NCBI RefSeq assembly: GCF_031198435.1
Contig: NZ_CP133548.1
Coordinates: 1,986,501-2,050,500, forward strand
From: Pleionea litopenaei
GTDB lineage: Bacteria > Pseudomonadota > Gammaproteobacteria > Enterobacterales > Kangiellaceae
Direction of reading: 5' to 3'
Length of the DNA stretch: 64,000 nucleotides
Of the stretch, positions 52,890 through 62,824 are shown in pieces. A program made the translations under genes and the position numbers. Position 1 is the stretch's first letter. Every line of letters begins with the position of its first letter. The notes beneath the pieces are model-generated. The model saw only the letters and a program-made list of their open reading frames with translations. It did not search any database and had not been told where the DNA came from.

Positions 52890-54164
52890 TTGAAAATAAG
52901 TGATACTTCAGGTCAAGATACGATTATCGCGTCAAATAGTGGACATCGTCGTTGGTGGTACATAGGAGGAATGTCAGCCGTTGTCATTACGCTCATTGTA
53001 CTTGCCACACCGTTTATTTCGCGCTGGGCGAAAGCCGAACACAGCGTCTCTATGGAGCGAATACGAATTGCTAGCGTTACTCGAGGCGATTTCGTTCGAG
53101 ACATTTCTGTGCAAGGAAAAGTCGTCGCGGCAGTCAGTCCAACGCTTTACGCCACCAGTGATGGCACCGTCCAATTCCATGTACAAGCAGGCGAAAGCGT
53201 AAAATTAGCACAGCCACTAGCAACCGTCGACAGCCCCGAGCTATCTAATCAACTCGAGCAAGAACAAGCTTCCCTTGAAAGTATGGAAATTGATGAAGAG
53301 CGACAATCAATTCAAACTAAAAAGCAAGCACTCGAAAACCAAAAGACCGTTGATCTAGCCAAAGTAACCCTCAATGCAGCAGAACGCGAAATGCGACGAG
53401 CAGAACAAGCGTGGCAACGCAAAGCGATTTCAACCATCGATTATGAAAAAGCCAAAGATGATTTACAAAATGCTCAACTCGCTCACCAGCATGCGATTGC
53501 CGATGCCAAACTCAATCAAGAAAGCCTAGCATTCGAGCTAAAGACCAAACGCTTAGCGGTACAGCGTCAGCAATTATTGGTAGCAGAATTGCAACGTCAA
53601 AAGGCATCGTTGCAGTTGTTATCTCCAGTTGAAGGCATTGTCGGCCAACTGATTGTTGAACAGCGCACCGCGGTCAGTAAAAATCAGCCAATCATTTCTG
53701 TGGTTGATTTGAGTCAGTTTGAAGTTGAAGTTCAGATACCTGAATCTTACGCCGACGACTTAGCCATTGGAATGGACGCAGAAGTTCAAAACAGTGGTCA
53801 AGTGTTCAATGCACAGCTGGTTTCAATTTCACCCGAAATTCAAGACAACCAAGTGGTTGGCCGTATTCGCTTTCATAATCAGATTCCACAAGGGTTACGA
53901 CAAAATCAAAGGTTAACCACTCGCATTCTTCTTGAGTTAAAGAAAGACGTATTAATGGTTCAGCGAGGACCATTTTTAGATGCCGGTGGTGGCCGTTTAG
54001 CTTATCGAGTCAACAACGATATTGCTGAGAAAGTATCTATTGAGACCGGTGCTCGTAGCTTGTCGCAAGTTGAAGTGCTGAGCGGCTTAAGCGCTGGCGA
54101 AAGCATTATTATTTCAAACACAGAATCTTTTGAAGGCGCAGAAAACGTCTTGATCAACCGATAA
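52890..54164 (+). CDS. HlyD/MacA-like periplasmic adaptor (424 aa)
   Basis: The adaptor subunit of an ABC-type tripartite export system. One N-terminal membrane anchor (GGMSAVVITLIVLATPFIS, about residues 27-45) is followed by a lipoyl half-motif (GTVQFHVQAGESVKLAQPLA), a long coiled-coil hairpin (residues about 125-235) and the second lipoyl half (LLSPVEGIVGQLIVEQRTAV), then a beta-barrel. The start is TTG behind GGGGGGA. The neighbouring ATPase and two FtsX-type permeases complete the complex, and TolC could be the outer channel. Confidence 0.88.
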   Translation: MKISDTSGQDTIIASNSGHRRWWYIGGMSAVVITLIVLATPFISRWAKAEHSVSMERIRIASVTRGDFVRDISVQGKVVAAVSPTLYATSDGTVQFHVQAGESVKLAQPLATVDSPELSNQLEQEQASLESMEIDEERQSIQTKKQALENQKTVDLAKVTLNAAEREMRRAEQAWQRKAISTIDYEKAKDDLQNAQLAHQHAIADAKLNQESLAFELKTKRLAVQRQQLLVAELQRQKASLQLLSPVEGIVGQLIVEQRTAVSKNQPIISVVDLSQFEVEVQIPESYADDLAIGMDAEVQNSGQVFNAQLVSISPEIQDNQVVGRIRFHNQIPQGLRQNQRLTTRILLELKKDVLMVQRGPFLDAGGGRLAYRVNNDIAEKVSIETGARSLSQVEVLSGLSAGESIIISNTESFEGAENVLINR

Positions 54165-54180
54165 ATTAGAGGAATTTAAC

Positions 54181-54894
54181 ATGCTAAAAATGACCAATAT
54201 CAAGAAAGTATTCCGAACGGAAATCGTTGAGACACATGCGCTTAGAGACTTTTCACTTACCGTTAACGAGGGCGACTTTGTAGCCGTTACAGGACCTTCA
54301 GGAAGCGGAAAGACAACCTTTCTAAATATCGCGGGTTTACTCGAAACATTTTCCTCAGGGCAATATTTTCTCGACAATGTCGATGTAAGTAACCTTAATG
54401 ATAACCAACGTTCGAAACTTCGAAATGAGAAAATCGGATTTATCTTTCAAAGTTTCAACCTGATTCCAGACTTAAACCTTTTCGATAACGTTGATGTTCC
54501 ACTCCGTTATCGAAAAATGAATCGTCAAGAGCGCAAAGAGCGTATAGAGCACGCATTAGAAACGGTTGGTTTAGCGGCACGTATGAAACACCTTCCAATG
54601 CAACTCTCTGGCGGCCAACAACAGAGGGTGGCCATAGCACGCGCACTTGCCGGGGAGCCGCGTTTTTTACTGGCAGACGAACCAACCGGAAATCTAGACT
54701 CAGCGATGGCTGAGAGTGTTATGCAGCTTCTCGAGTCAATCAATCAATCTGGAACCACCATTATTATGGTAACCCATGATCCAAAGCTTGCAGAGCGAGC
54801 ACCTCGCAATATTTTCGTTAAAGATGGAGAAGTTTCAGAAAAATTAAAGTCATCTCCAAAACCCACTAAAGAAGCTGTATCGGCTTTAGCATAA
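54181..54894 (+). CDS. ABC transporter ATP-binding protein, MacB/LolD type (237 aa)
   Basis: The cytoplasmic ATPase of the export complex. It has Walker A (GPSGSGKTTFLNIAG, about residue 40), signature LSGGQQQRVAIARALAGEPR, Walker B (FLLADEPTGNLDS) and the switch His (IIMVTHDP). Members of this group power MacAB- or LolCDE-like mechanotransmission rather than substrate passage through their own pore. It is 16 bp downstream of the adaptor gene and ten bases upstream of the first permease. Confidence 0.95.
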   Translation: MLKMTNIKKVFRTEIVETHALRDFSLTVNEGDFVAVTGPSGSGKTTFLNIAGLLETFSSGQYFLDNVDVSNLNDNQRSKLRNEKIGFIFQSFNLIPDLNLFDNVDVPLRYRKMNRQERKERIEHALETVGLAARMKHLPMQLSGGQQQRVAIARALAGEPRFLLADEPTGNLDSAMAESVMQLLESINQSGTTIIMVTHDPKLAERAPRNIFVKDGEVSEKLKSSPKPTKEAVSALA

Positions 54895-54904
54895 GGACAA
54901 CTAA

Positions 54905-56218
54905 ATGTTTAAATACTATTTAAAGTTAGCCCTGCTCTCGATTAAACGCACACCGATACTTACCTTACTAATGGTCTCTGCAATTGGTGTGGGTATTGGA
55001 GCGTCTATGACTACGATCACGGTCAACTATGCGATGTCAGGCAATCCGATCCCTGAAAAAAGTGACCAGTTGTTTGCGATTCAATTAGATACATGGGATC
55101 CAAACGACCCCTTTCGTGAACCCAATTTACCACCGGATCAATTAACCTACCTCGATGCAACGGCTTTGATGAGAAGTGCTCCTGCAGAAAAGCAGACGGC
55201 CATGACCAAAGTCTACGGCGTTATTGAGCCTGAAGGCGAAGACACACTACCAATAGAAGCAACCGGCCGCGCAGCTTTTGGGGATTTTTTTAGCATGTTC
55301 AAAACGCCTTTTCTTTTTGGTGGAGCATGGAATCGTGATGTCGATAATAATGAACAAATGGTGACGGTTTTAAGTCGAGAAATGAATGATAAAGTTTTCG
55401 GCGGCGAAAATTCAGTTGGAAAATACGTAACTATCGGCGGTCAAAGTTATCAAGTTGTTGGTGTCTTGGATGACTTTTCCCCTGTACCCAAATACTACGA
55501 CGTAACCAATGGACCATTTAACGATCCTGAAGATTATTATATCCCTTTTAACCTCGTTGCCTCACAGCAGCTCGATCGCTCAGGTAATACTAACTGTTGG
55601 AAACCGAACTCTGAAGAAGGCTGGCAGGGTTTCTTAAACTCTGAATGTGTATGGATTCAGTTTTGGGCCGAGCTACCCACCAAAGCCGATCAAGAAAACT
55701 ACTTATCCTTTTTAAATGATTACGCGAAGCAGCAAAAAGAACTGGGGCGTTTTCCACGACCTCTTAATAATAAAATAAATAACGTAATGGAGTGGTTAGA
55801 GCAACAAGAAGTCGTCTCAGAAAATGCGCAAGTGGTTATGTGGCTTTCGGTTATGTTTCTTGTTGTTTGTTTGTTAAATACGATTGGAATTCTATTAACG
55901 AAGTTCTCGACGAAAGCTGCAGAAATCGGTTTGCGTCGTGCGTTGGGTGCGAGTAAGTCAGCTTTGTTTATTCAACACTTGTTCGAGTCAGCGATGGTTG
56001 GATTTGCCGGGGGACTGCTCGGTTTGGCTCTCGCTTTTGGCGGGCTGCAAGGCGTTCATGCACTGTTCGGTGATGATTTTGACCAACTCGTGCAACTCGA
56101 TTTTGTAATGGTCACCAGCGCCATTGTTCTGGCGATTATTTCAGCGTTGCTTGCCGGCATCTACCCTACCTGGCGCGCCTGTAATATTCAGCCAGCAGTT
56201 CAACTTAAGACTCAATAA
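54905..56218 (+). CDS. ABC permease, MacB/FtsX type, first subunit (437 aa)
   Basis: One N-terminal membrane helix (residues about 18-40, ILTLLMVSAIGVGIGASMTT) is followed by a large periplasmic MacB_PCD-like domain to about residue 310. Three C-terminal FtsX helices (VMWLSVMFLVVCLLNTIGIL, MVGFAGGLLGLALAFGG, VMVTSAIVLAIISALLAG) and the LRRALGASKSALF motif follow. It pairs with the next gene to form a heterodimeric permease. The exported substrate is unknown. Confidence 0.9.
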   Translation: MFKYYLKLALLSIKRTPILTLLMVSAIGVGIGASMTTITVNYAMSGNPIPEKSDQLFAIQLDTWDPNDPFREPNLPPDQLTYLDATALMRSAPAEKQTAMTKVYGVIEPEGEDTLPIEATGRAAFGDFFSMFKTPFLFGGAWNRDVDNNEQMVTVLSREMNDKVFGGENSVGKYVTIGGQSYQVVGVLDDFSPVPKYYDVTNGPFNDPEDYYIPFNLVASQQLDRSGNTNCWKPNSEEGWQGFLNSECVWIQFWAELPTKADQENYLSFLNDYAKQQKELGRFPRPLNNKINNVMEWLEQQEVVSENAQVVMWLSVMFLVVCLLNTIGILLTKFSTKAAEIGLRRALGASKSALFIQHLFESAMVGFAGGLLGLALAFGGLQGVHALFGDDFDQLVQLDFVMVTSAIVLAIISALLAGIYPTWRACNIQPAVQLKTQ

Positions 56219-56227
56219 GGATTGACC

Positions 56228-57439
56228 ATGGAATTTAGACCTATTTTAAGCGCCCTAAAGCGCAATAAAACCGGGGCAATTTTAATTGCAGCGCAAATGG
56301 CATTAACCATGACCATTATTGTGAATGCGGTTTTCATGATTAATGAACGACAATCGCAAATGGATCGACCGAGCGGTCTTGATGAGAGTAATGTTTTTGT
56401 TTTTGGATACAGTGGCTTTGCCAAAGACTTTAATGAAAGAGTTCAACTGCAAGAAGACTTAAACTACATTCGAGGGTTGCCAGGCGTGGTTGATGCCGTT
56501 CAAAGTAATTCAGCACCACTGATTGGCGGTGGTTGGTCAATGAGCCTTAACACTGAAAGTAACAGCGATACCAATGGCACTGGAACGGCGATTTACTTTG
56601 CCGATCACCATGGTATGGATGCATTTGGTTTAAAACTCATTGCCGGTCGAAACTTTGAGCCCAATGAAATCACCTGGCGTGGCAGAACATCCACCAGTTG
56701 GCCGGGGCAAGGTATCATTACTCAAGAACTAGCCAAACAATTGTTCAAAGACGATTGGCAAAATGCCATTGATAAGACGGTCTATATTTCTGACGATCAA
56801 CCGATAAAAATAATTGGCATTATTGAAAAAATGCAAGCTCCTTGGAATGGTTGGCGTGGTCTAGAGCGTAGCTTATTAGTACCACAGCAGACGGAATTTG
56901 GCGGAGCAAGAATCATCGTTAGAACTGAGCCTGGGCAACGCGATCGTTTAATGCGCGAAGTCGAAGAAGGGTTGTTAGCTAATTATAAAGGCCGGTTGAT
57001 CCGTCGAGTTCAAAGTATGGACGATATTCGAGAGCGAAGTTACCGATCACATAATGGTATGAATACGATATTATCGACCTTGGTTATTGCCCTGATTGTG
57101 GTAACGGCTTTAGGCATTGTTGGTCTCGCCAGCTTCAGCGTTAATCGCCGTAGAAAACAAATTGGGACTCGTCGTGCATTGGGTGCTACTAAAATTGATA
57201 TCATGCGCTATTTTTTACTTGAGAACTTTATCATTTCGAGCTTTGGTATCGTTTTAGGTGTAGGAATGACATTAGGCTTAAACATGCTTTTGGTATCGGC
57301 ACTCGATCTGCCACGCATTGATTGGTACTACATTCCCATCGGAATGCTCGCGCTTTGGGTGATTGGGCTTGTTGCCGTTTACGGGCCAGCTCGAAAAGCT
57401 TGCGCAATCTCGCCAGCTATCGCGACTCGGAGTGTGTAA
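56228..57439 (+). CDS. ABC permease, MacB/FtsX type, second subunit (403 aa)
   Basis: Same architecture as the upstream permease: an N-terminal helix (AILIAAQMALTMTIIVNAVF-like segment, about residues 18-38), a periplasmic domain and three C-terminal helices after the RRKQIGTRRALGATKIDIMR motif. I chose the ATG at 56228 with AAGGA upstream, although a TTG two codons earlier is possible. It ends the four-gene operon, followed by a terminator at 57464-57493. Confidence 0.9.
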   Translation: MEFRPILSALKRNKTGAILIAAQMALTMTIIVNAVFMINERQSQMDRPSGLDESNVFVFGYSGFAKDFNERVQLQEDLNYIRGLPGVVDAVQSNSAPLIGGGWSMSLNTESNSDTNGTGTAIYFADHHGMDAFGLKLIAGRNFEPNEITWRGRTSTSWPGQGIITQELAKQLFKDDWQNAIDKTVYISDDQPIKIIGIIEKMQAPWNGWRGLERSLLVPQQTEFGGARIIVRTEPGQRDRLMREVEEGLLANYKGRLIRRVQSMDDIRERSYRSHNGMNTILSTLVIALIVVTALGIVGLASFSVNRRRKQIGTRRALGATKIDIMRYFLLENFIISSFGIVLGVGMTLGLNMLLVSALDLPRIDWYYIPIGMLALWVIGLVAVYGPARKACAISPAIATRSV

Positions 57440-57463
57440 TTGGTCTTTGACGACATACAGTAA

Positions 57464-57493
57464 CAAAAAAGGCCTCATATGAGGCCCTTTTTA
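57464..57493. terminator. Bidirectional terminator
   Basis: AAAAAAGGCCTCA and TGAGGCCCTTTTT around a TA loop form a strong stem between the export operon and the convergent receiver gene. Confidence 0.9.
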
Positions 57494-57512
57494 ACGCTTT
57501 CAGTTAAAGCAA

Positions 57513-58769
57513 CTACCTTACTTGCAAAGCAACATCGCTGACACCGGTAATATCGTAATTATTAGCGAACAAAGGAACCGCAACAACACTCATTTCTGTT
57601 TCAACACAGTTACCTTCTTTATCGAACATAGAATACACATCTTTATACTGAGGTTTATAATCATCCGGCGTGTACATCAGCTCTCCATTACTTGAAGTAA
57701 AAATATACCCAGCTTCGCTTTCTACAAAACGCGTACCAAAACATCCTTGAGCAGCGAAATACAAAGGCCCAATATAGGCTTCTATTTCGCCTTCATTTAA
57801 ATTAAAAAAGTAACCTGTGTTGGTTCGAGCTCGCAATGAAGATTTATCCATTGAAAAGCTAACAATTTTCGCCACTGGCTGACCACTTTGATCATAAATT
57901 TGAGTCGGTCGATTTGGTGACTCAGTTATCTTTTCACTTATTTCTACATTGTCTTTAACCAACTCACTCTGCTTTTGAGTCAAATCAATTAATTGCGCTA
58001 ACATACTTTGCTGTTTAGATTCTAATTGAGTAGCAAAGTGTTTGATTGAATACCACTGTGTTGCAAAAAATCCACAGACTATCAACAGAACGACACTTAA
58101 ACTGATGGTCAGTCGTCGATGAAATTGAATTCGACTCCACTCATAAGATGCCGCTAGAGCATCTTTTTCAGCTTGTAGCTGATTGACCAATTGCTTTTGT
58201 TGTTGCATGTGAAAGCTCAAACTGTCGCGATACAACTTTTGACTGTTTTGCAGCATTTCTTCACGTGTTTCACGCGTTGAATGATCGAGTCGATAAGCCA
58301 AACTTGGCATTATCTTATTTTCTAGAAATGACTCGAGCCACATTTGCATGCGCTGCTCTTGCATAACATCGTCACTGGTCTCTTGTGTACTTTTATCAGC
58401 CACCAAACGATGTTGAGATAAGACTTGCTTCAACGCTTGCAGTTCGAGTGTTTTAGAAACCACGCCGTTAGCACCAGCCTTCGCGACTTGTTCTTGATAT
58501 TCGTTGCCACTCTTTGCCGTAAACATATAAATTGGCGTCGCAGCAAAATTCGGCTGTTCCTTAATGATCTCTACGGCCTCTAAACCATCCATATCGGGCA
58601 TCGAATGATCCATAAAGATAATGTCTGGTGTATGACTCTCTAAATAGGCAAGACCTTCTTGTGCGCTATGAACTGACTGACTACTTATACCGAAGCGCTT
58701 CAATAGCCGTCCTAAAACCGCACAAGCCGCCTTTGAGTCATCCACGATTAATGCGATGATTTCGTCCAT
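57513..58769 (-). CDS. Membrane-anchored receiver-domain protein (418 aa)
   Basis: The N-terminal receiver domain (residues about 4-120) has the acidic pocket ALIVDDSK, the phospho-acceptor Asp54 in IIFMDHSMPDMDG and the Thr and Lys switch residues (MFTAKSG, VSKTLE). A coiled-coil region leads to one membrane helix (about 221-245, ISLSVVLLIVCGFFATQW). About 170 predicted periplasmic residues (TGYFFNLNEGEIEAY, QGCFGTRFVESEAGYIF) follow, with no kinase or DNA-binding domain. I chose the ATG at 58767-58769. Its partner is unknown. Confidence 0.85.
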   Translation of the reverse strand: MDEIIALIVDDSKAACAVLGRLLKRFGISSQSVHSAQEGLAYLESHTPDIIFMDHSMPDMDGLEAVEIIKEQPNFAATPIYMFTAKSGNEYQEQVAKAGANGVVSKTLELQALKQVLSQHRLVADKSTQETSDDVMQEQRMQMWLESFLENKIMPSLAYRLDHSTRETREEMLQNSQKLYRDSLSFHMQQQKQLVNQLQAEKDALAASYEWSRIQFHRRLTISLSVVLLIVCGFFATQWYSIKHFATQLESKQQSMLAQLIDLTQKQSELVKDNVEISEKITESPNRPTQIYDQSGQPVAKIVSFSMDKSSLRARTNTGYFFNLNEGEIEAYIGPLYFAAQGCFGTRFVESEAGYIFTSSNGELMYTPDDYKPQYKDVYSMFDKEGNCVETEMSVVAVPLFANNYDITGVSDVALQVR

Positions 58770-58956
58770 GATAGACATCCCTATCGGGTTATCGAGTGAT
58801 ACGATGGATTTTGAAGCTTAAAGGCGGTGTTGTTTGAGAACCAGTTAACACAACCGATGTAAATTTAACCAATTGCATTTTTTCTTCTCTCTTAGAACCG
58901 AAAGATATACTATCAATAGCACCGCTACTTTATGTCATATTTTATGGAAGAAAATT

Positions 58957-60134
58957 ATGTCGAAATACTGCATTAGCATTCAAGCATCCAACTGTTTTCT
59001 AAATAACGATCGCTTGGCATCGTTGCCTGTGAAACCTCAAGATTCATCCGATGGGTACTTTTTTACAGTAAATTTAACCGTCTCTGCAAATACGGATGAA
59101 GAGGCACAAGATGTAGCTTTACAGCTACTGCAAGACGATCAAACATTGATTGACTTGGTTATTAATCCGTTAGATATTGAGTTTGAAATTACCGGCATTG
59201 ATACCTTCGCAGATACGGCACCCATTGATGAACTTCCCTTGAATATTAATCGTTATACATTTCGTCCGATGGAACTGTTGCACACTAAACCTAAAAAGCC
59301 ACCAAGACCCTTTGGCGATGTTTCAATAAAAGATTTAAAAATATGTTTGAACAGTTTAGTCAAGAGTTTGAAAGTATGGCGGCTGAGTTCGATCCCAGCG
59401 AGTTTGAAGATGACTACGAACATGAAGCGTTCGATTTTGATCAATCAAAACCGGTTAAGCAACATCTTCATGAAGCGCAGAAGCCTGCTTTTATTTTTAG
59501 TGCACAAAAGCAACAATCAGTTCAAGACTACTCGACTAAACTTCGAGGAACGCCTTGGTGGCCCATAGGCACAAGTCGTCCATTAGACTCAAATGCAGAG
59601 CCTATGCAGTTTATCGGACAAATTAACCTTTCCGATCTATCGGATTTTGCCAGTACTTCGGGAACTCTAGTCATCCATATGGCAGACCAACCTTACGCTC
59701 CAAACGGCGATCTCAATGTATTAGTTAATTTCTTTGCGCATTCGATCGAACCAGACAATATTATTAGCGATGCCGAATCTCATTGTCTCAATAAAATTCC
59801 ACTAAAATCATTGCTTGATTTAAGTTCATCATGGGCTGATGGGCTTTCTCGAGCCTATTACGGCGATGATGACAATGATGAGTTCTACCCCATTTACCAA
59901 CGTTATCAGCAGATAGATTTTGAAAGTGGTCCGTGTGGCGGTTCTTTTCTTGGCGTTTATCCACAGTGGTGGCAAGATCCAGAAGAGCCATTATCGTCAG
60001 ACGGAGAGCCGATGAAGTTTGTTGGCTATTTAGGCATGCTAGAAGATGGAGTGCCGGTTGAAAATATGTATATTTTTGCCGATGACTCGAACCCATCTGC
60101 TCCGTTATTTTCTATTGTTTTCCAAGGTACTTGA
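58957..60134 (+). pseudogene. DUF1963-like gene with a probable one-base frameshift
   Basis: Two overlapping frames form one product if one A is added to the A5 run at 59337-59341. The first frame (MSKYCISIQASNCFLNNDRL) runs to SIKDLK. The second continues MFEQFSQEFESMAAEFDPSE to the stop at 60134. The C-terminal part (GTPWWPIGTSRPLDSNAEPM, QFIGQINLSDLSDF, later DGEPMKFVGYLGML) resembles DUF1963/YwqG proteins. The corrected length is 392 aa. GGAAG precedes the ATG at 58957, and no ribosome binding site precedes the second ATG. Real decay or a homopolymer sequencing error is possible. Confidence 0.65.
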
Positions 60135-60286
60135 CATCACCAATTCGAGCTTTTTTTTAACCGCGGCAACTTGTAAGTTGCCGATAACCCTTTCGTTTTT
60201 ATCACATCTCTATTAGTCTATGCTTATGATTGAAATATGCACTATAAATTGCTGAATGCTTTCAGCATAATTAGCAGGTAGAGGTT

Positions 60287-61219
60287 ATGGAAATACTTAT
60301 CGCCTTGGTCGGCTGGTTTGCTTACGCTTCGGTCGCGATTGGTTTTATCAAGTCGTACTTAACCGTGAATAAGATTTGGTCTCGCAAACATGACCAGAAT
60401 GTCGCAGAAAGTATCTCAGTTTATGCAGCCATATTAGGTCTTATCTCGGCTCTGCCTTTCTTCATAAAATATTTAATCATTGACCAAGATTATGCCAGTG
60501 CCTTACAAACCGGAATTGGTCTCTTAGTCGGCTCATTCTTTTTCTTAGTAGGCATCGGCTTTTGGACGAAGCAAAAATCTGAGAAGCGCAGTATTTGGCA
60601 ACGATTTATTAGGGCGATCAAGAAAGAGAATGACGAAGCAACGGACCTAATTAAAGCTTTAGTAAAGCCCAAACATGCGGAGCGAATAAGTAAAATATTT
60701 GTTCAATTAGCCCTAATTGACGGCCGTATCGATGATGCTGAAAAAGAGTTGTTAGAGTCATTTCACAAACTATGGAAGTTAGACATTGATATAACAAACC
60801 TAAAATCAACGAATCAAACCTTAAGCTTCATGGAATTGCGGGATTCTGTTGTGGACTATTTAGACTATGCGCCACCGGTTGAACAAGCCGCTGAGGTTAA
60901 AGCGTTGCTCGAGACCATTGCAAAAGCTGACAATCAAGTTTCCGATGATGAAAAGTTCATCTTAGATGAAATTTATAATGTGTTTGAAGATTACTTGAAC
61001 GGTGAGGAAGATCTGCCAAAATATGAAGTCTTAATTGCACCTCAGAATCAAGATCAAGAAACCATGATCGAGCGGTTAATTCCTGACTTTACTAAAGTCA
61101 CGGATAAAGGCGGCGTTTGTTACCGAGTCGGTGAATATTATTCTTTGAACTATGCGCAGATGATTTGCCAAAAATACCGCAGCATGAATATCTTTACAGC
61201 CATTGAGCAAGCAAACTAA
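60287..61219 (+). CDS. Membrane protein with TerB-like domain (310 aa)
   Basis: Three hydrophobic helices in the first 95 residues (about 3-20, 45-63 and 75-95) are followed by a cytoplasmic helical domain. Its LVKPKHAERISKIFVQLALI followed by DGRIDDAEKELLESF, and later IAKADNQVSDDEKFILDEIY, are the two paired acidic motifs of TerB/DUF533-like proteins (D-G/D-N...E). Such domains are linked to tellurite resistance, metal sensing or stress. The function here is unknown. It stands alone on the + strand. Confidence 0.78.
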   Translation: MEILIALVGWFAYASVAIGFIKSYLTVNKIWSRKHDQNVAESISVYAAILGLISALPFFIKYLIIDQDYASALQTGIGLLVGSFFFLVGIGFWTKQKSEKRSIWQRFIRAIKKENDEATDLIKALVKPKHAERISKIFVQLALIDGRIDDAEKELLESFHKLWKLDIDITNLKSTNQTLSFMELRDSVVDYLDYAPPVEQAAEVKALLETIAKADNQVSDDEKFILDEIYNVFEDYLNGEEDLPKYEVLIAPQNQDQETMIERLIPDFTKVTDKGGVCYRVGEYYSLNYAQMICQKYRSMNIFTAIEQAN

Positions 61220-61394
61220 TATTTTACCTCACAAGGTAATAAACAAGAATTGAGTGATAGACAATGTTGGGTGATAGACAAAAAAATTCACGCTAGCGAG
61301 AAAGCTCACATTAAATGTCAAAATAGCTCTCTCGCTTTTAGTCATTAAAGCCAAGACTTAGAAGCTAACATACGTTATTAGCAATCATTCCTTC

Positions 61395-62255
61395 TTAGCA
61401 ATCATGCTGCTCAAATACTTGTTTTTTACTTGCGGGAGCTTTTGGAGATTCCCGTTCAGTCGTTACTTTTCCTTTTTGACTGGCCACTTCAAATAACGGT
61501 TCGAAATCGCCTAATTCGATTGCTTGCTCAATCTCATCAAAGATTGACTCATTCATACTTTCGAATAATTGCTCGAACGAATCTATAACAAAATATTGCG
61601 GCTGAAGAATGTCGATTCGATAGGGAGTACGCAATGCTCGTTGCAAACTAAAGGGTACCCGTTTAGCCTTAGAATCCTCTAAAGAGTAAACCGTTTCTGA
61701 TGGCGAGCTTAAAATACCTGCGCCATAGATTCTTTGCTCTTGTTGGTTTTGAATAAGACCAAACTCGACCGTGAACCAAAATACTCGCGCTAAATAACGA
61801 CGTTGGATCGGTGAAGCTTTCACTCCCATCTTGCCATAGTTATGAACGAAATTAGCGAACACAGGATCGGTCAATAATGGGCAATGTCCAAAGATTTCAT
61901 GAAAAATGTCCGGTTCTTGTAAATAGTCTATTTCGTTTGGTGTTCGTATAAAAGTTGCCGCGGGAAACTTTCGGTCAGCGAGTAGTTGAAAAAACTCAGC
62001 AAAAGGAATCAGGGCAGGTACAGCGGCTACTTCCCAGCCGGACGCATTTCTCAGGGCCTTATTAACATCTGGCAATTGAGGAACAGCAAATCGATTTAAT
62101 CCTAAAACATCTAAGCCGTTTAAGTATTCAGCACATGCTCGCTGCTGAATTAAATTCATTTGCCTTGAATACAAAAATGACCAAGTATCATTCTCTATTT
62201 CGTCGTAACTGACCATTCCATTCGCATCAGGGAGCTTAGCAACATAAGCAGTCAT
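61395..62255 (-). CDS. phhA: Phenylalanine 4-monooxygenase (286 aa)
   Basis: PhhA hydroxylates phenylalanine to tyrosine using O2 and a pterin cofactor. The iron ligands are HEIFGHCPLL (two His) and the Glu in FWFTVEFGLI. PNEIDYLQEPDIFHEIF and YGAGILSSPSE support the aromatic amino-acid hydroxylase family. The ATG at 62253-62255 with GGAGGT upstream overlaps the VOC gene stop by four bases. The C-terminal tail (ESPKAPASKKQVFEQ) is longer than usual. It is the last gene of the hppD-VOC-phhA operon. Confidence 0.95.
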   Translation of the reverse strand: MTAYVAKLPDANGMVSYDEIENDTWSFLYSRQMNLIQQRACAEYLNGLDVLGLNRFAVPQLPDVNKALRNASGWEVAAVPALIPFAEFFQLLADRKFPAATFIRTPNEIDYLQEPDIFHEIFGHCPLLTDPVFANFVHNYGKMGVKASPIQRRYLARVFWFTVEFGLIQNQQEQRIYGAGILSSPSETVYSLEDSKAKRVPFSLQRALRTPYRIDILQPQYFVIDSFEQLFESMNESIFDEIEQAIELGDFEPLFEVASQKGKVTTERESPKAPASKKQVFEQHDC

Positions 62256-62824
62256 GTGCTTACCTCCTCTTCGAGACGATCGTCTTTTTGTTCTGTAAAC
62301 TCTTGGCTGTGCAACCAAGCAGCCTGCTTGGGTGCTCGTTTTGTTTTAGACCACTCTTCAAGCATATCCCACTTTACAGCATCGAGTTTATTCATCATTT
62401 CTGCCGTTGCAGTGACCGTCGTTAGTTCAAGGCGATGGCCGTTCGGATCGAAAAAGTAAATGGACTGGATAATTTCATGATTCGTTGGCCCTATGACTTC
62501 AATACCTTTTTCTTCTAATTCTTTTTTCGCCTGAATTAAAGCATCGGTATCTTTCACTTGCAAAGCAATGTGCTGAACCCACTGGGGTGTATTGCGGTCA
62601 CGGTCCATATCAGGCGAGTTGGGCAACTCAAAAAAAGCCAAAATATTGCCCATGCCCGCATCTAAAAAGATATGCATGTAGGGATCGGGTTCCTTGGTGC
62701 TCGGCACTCGGTCTTCTGCAATGGCCAAAATAAAGTTCATGTTCAATACACTGGTGTAGAACTCGACCGTCTCTTTTGCGTCTTTACAACGATAAGCCAC
62801 ATGATGAATTTGTTGAATGTACAT
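62252..62824 (-). CDS. VOC family protein in the tyrosine degradation operon (190 aa)
   Basis: A vicinal-oxygen-chelate fold with IHHVAYRCKDAKETVEFYTS at the start and VQHIALQVKDTDALIQAKKE plus YFFDPNGHRLELTTV in the second half. Each His and the final Glu fit a metal site. The role in aromatic amino-acid breakdown is unproven; a ring-cleavage or isomerase-like step is possible. It overlaps hppD by one base and phhA by four, so all three are coupled. The C-terminal 50 residues are an additional helical tail. Confidence 0.85.
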   Translation of the reverse strand: MYIQQIHHVAYRCKDAKETVEFYTSVLNMNFILAIAEDRVPSTKEPDPYMHIFLDAGMGNILAFFELPNSPDMDRDRNTPQWVQHIALQVKDTDALIQAKKELEEKGIEVIGPTNHEIIQSIYFFDPNGHRLELTTVTATAEMMNKLDAVKWDMLEEWSKTKRAPKQAAWLHSQEFTEQKDDRLEEEVST

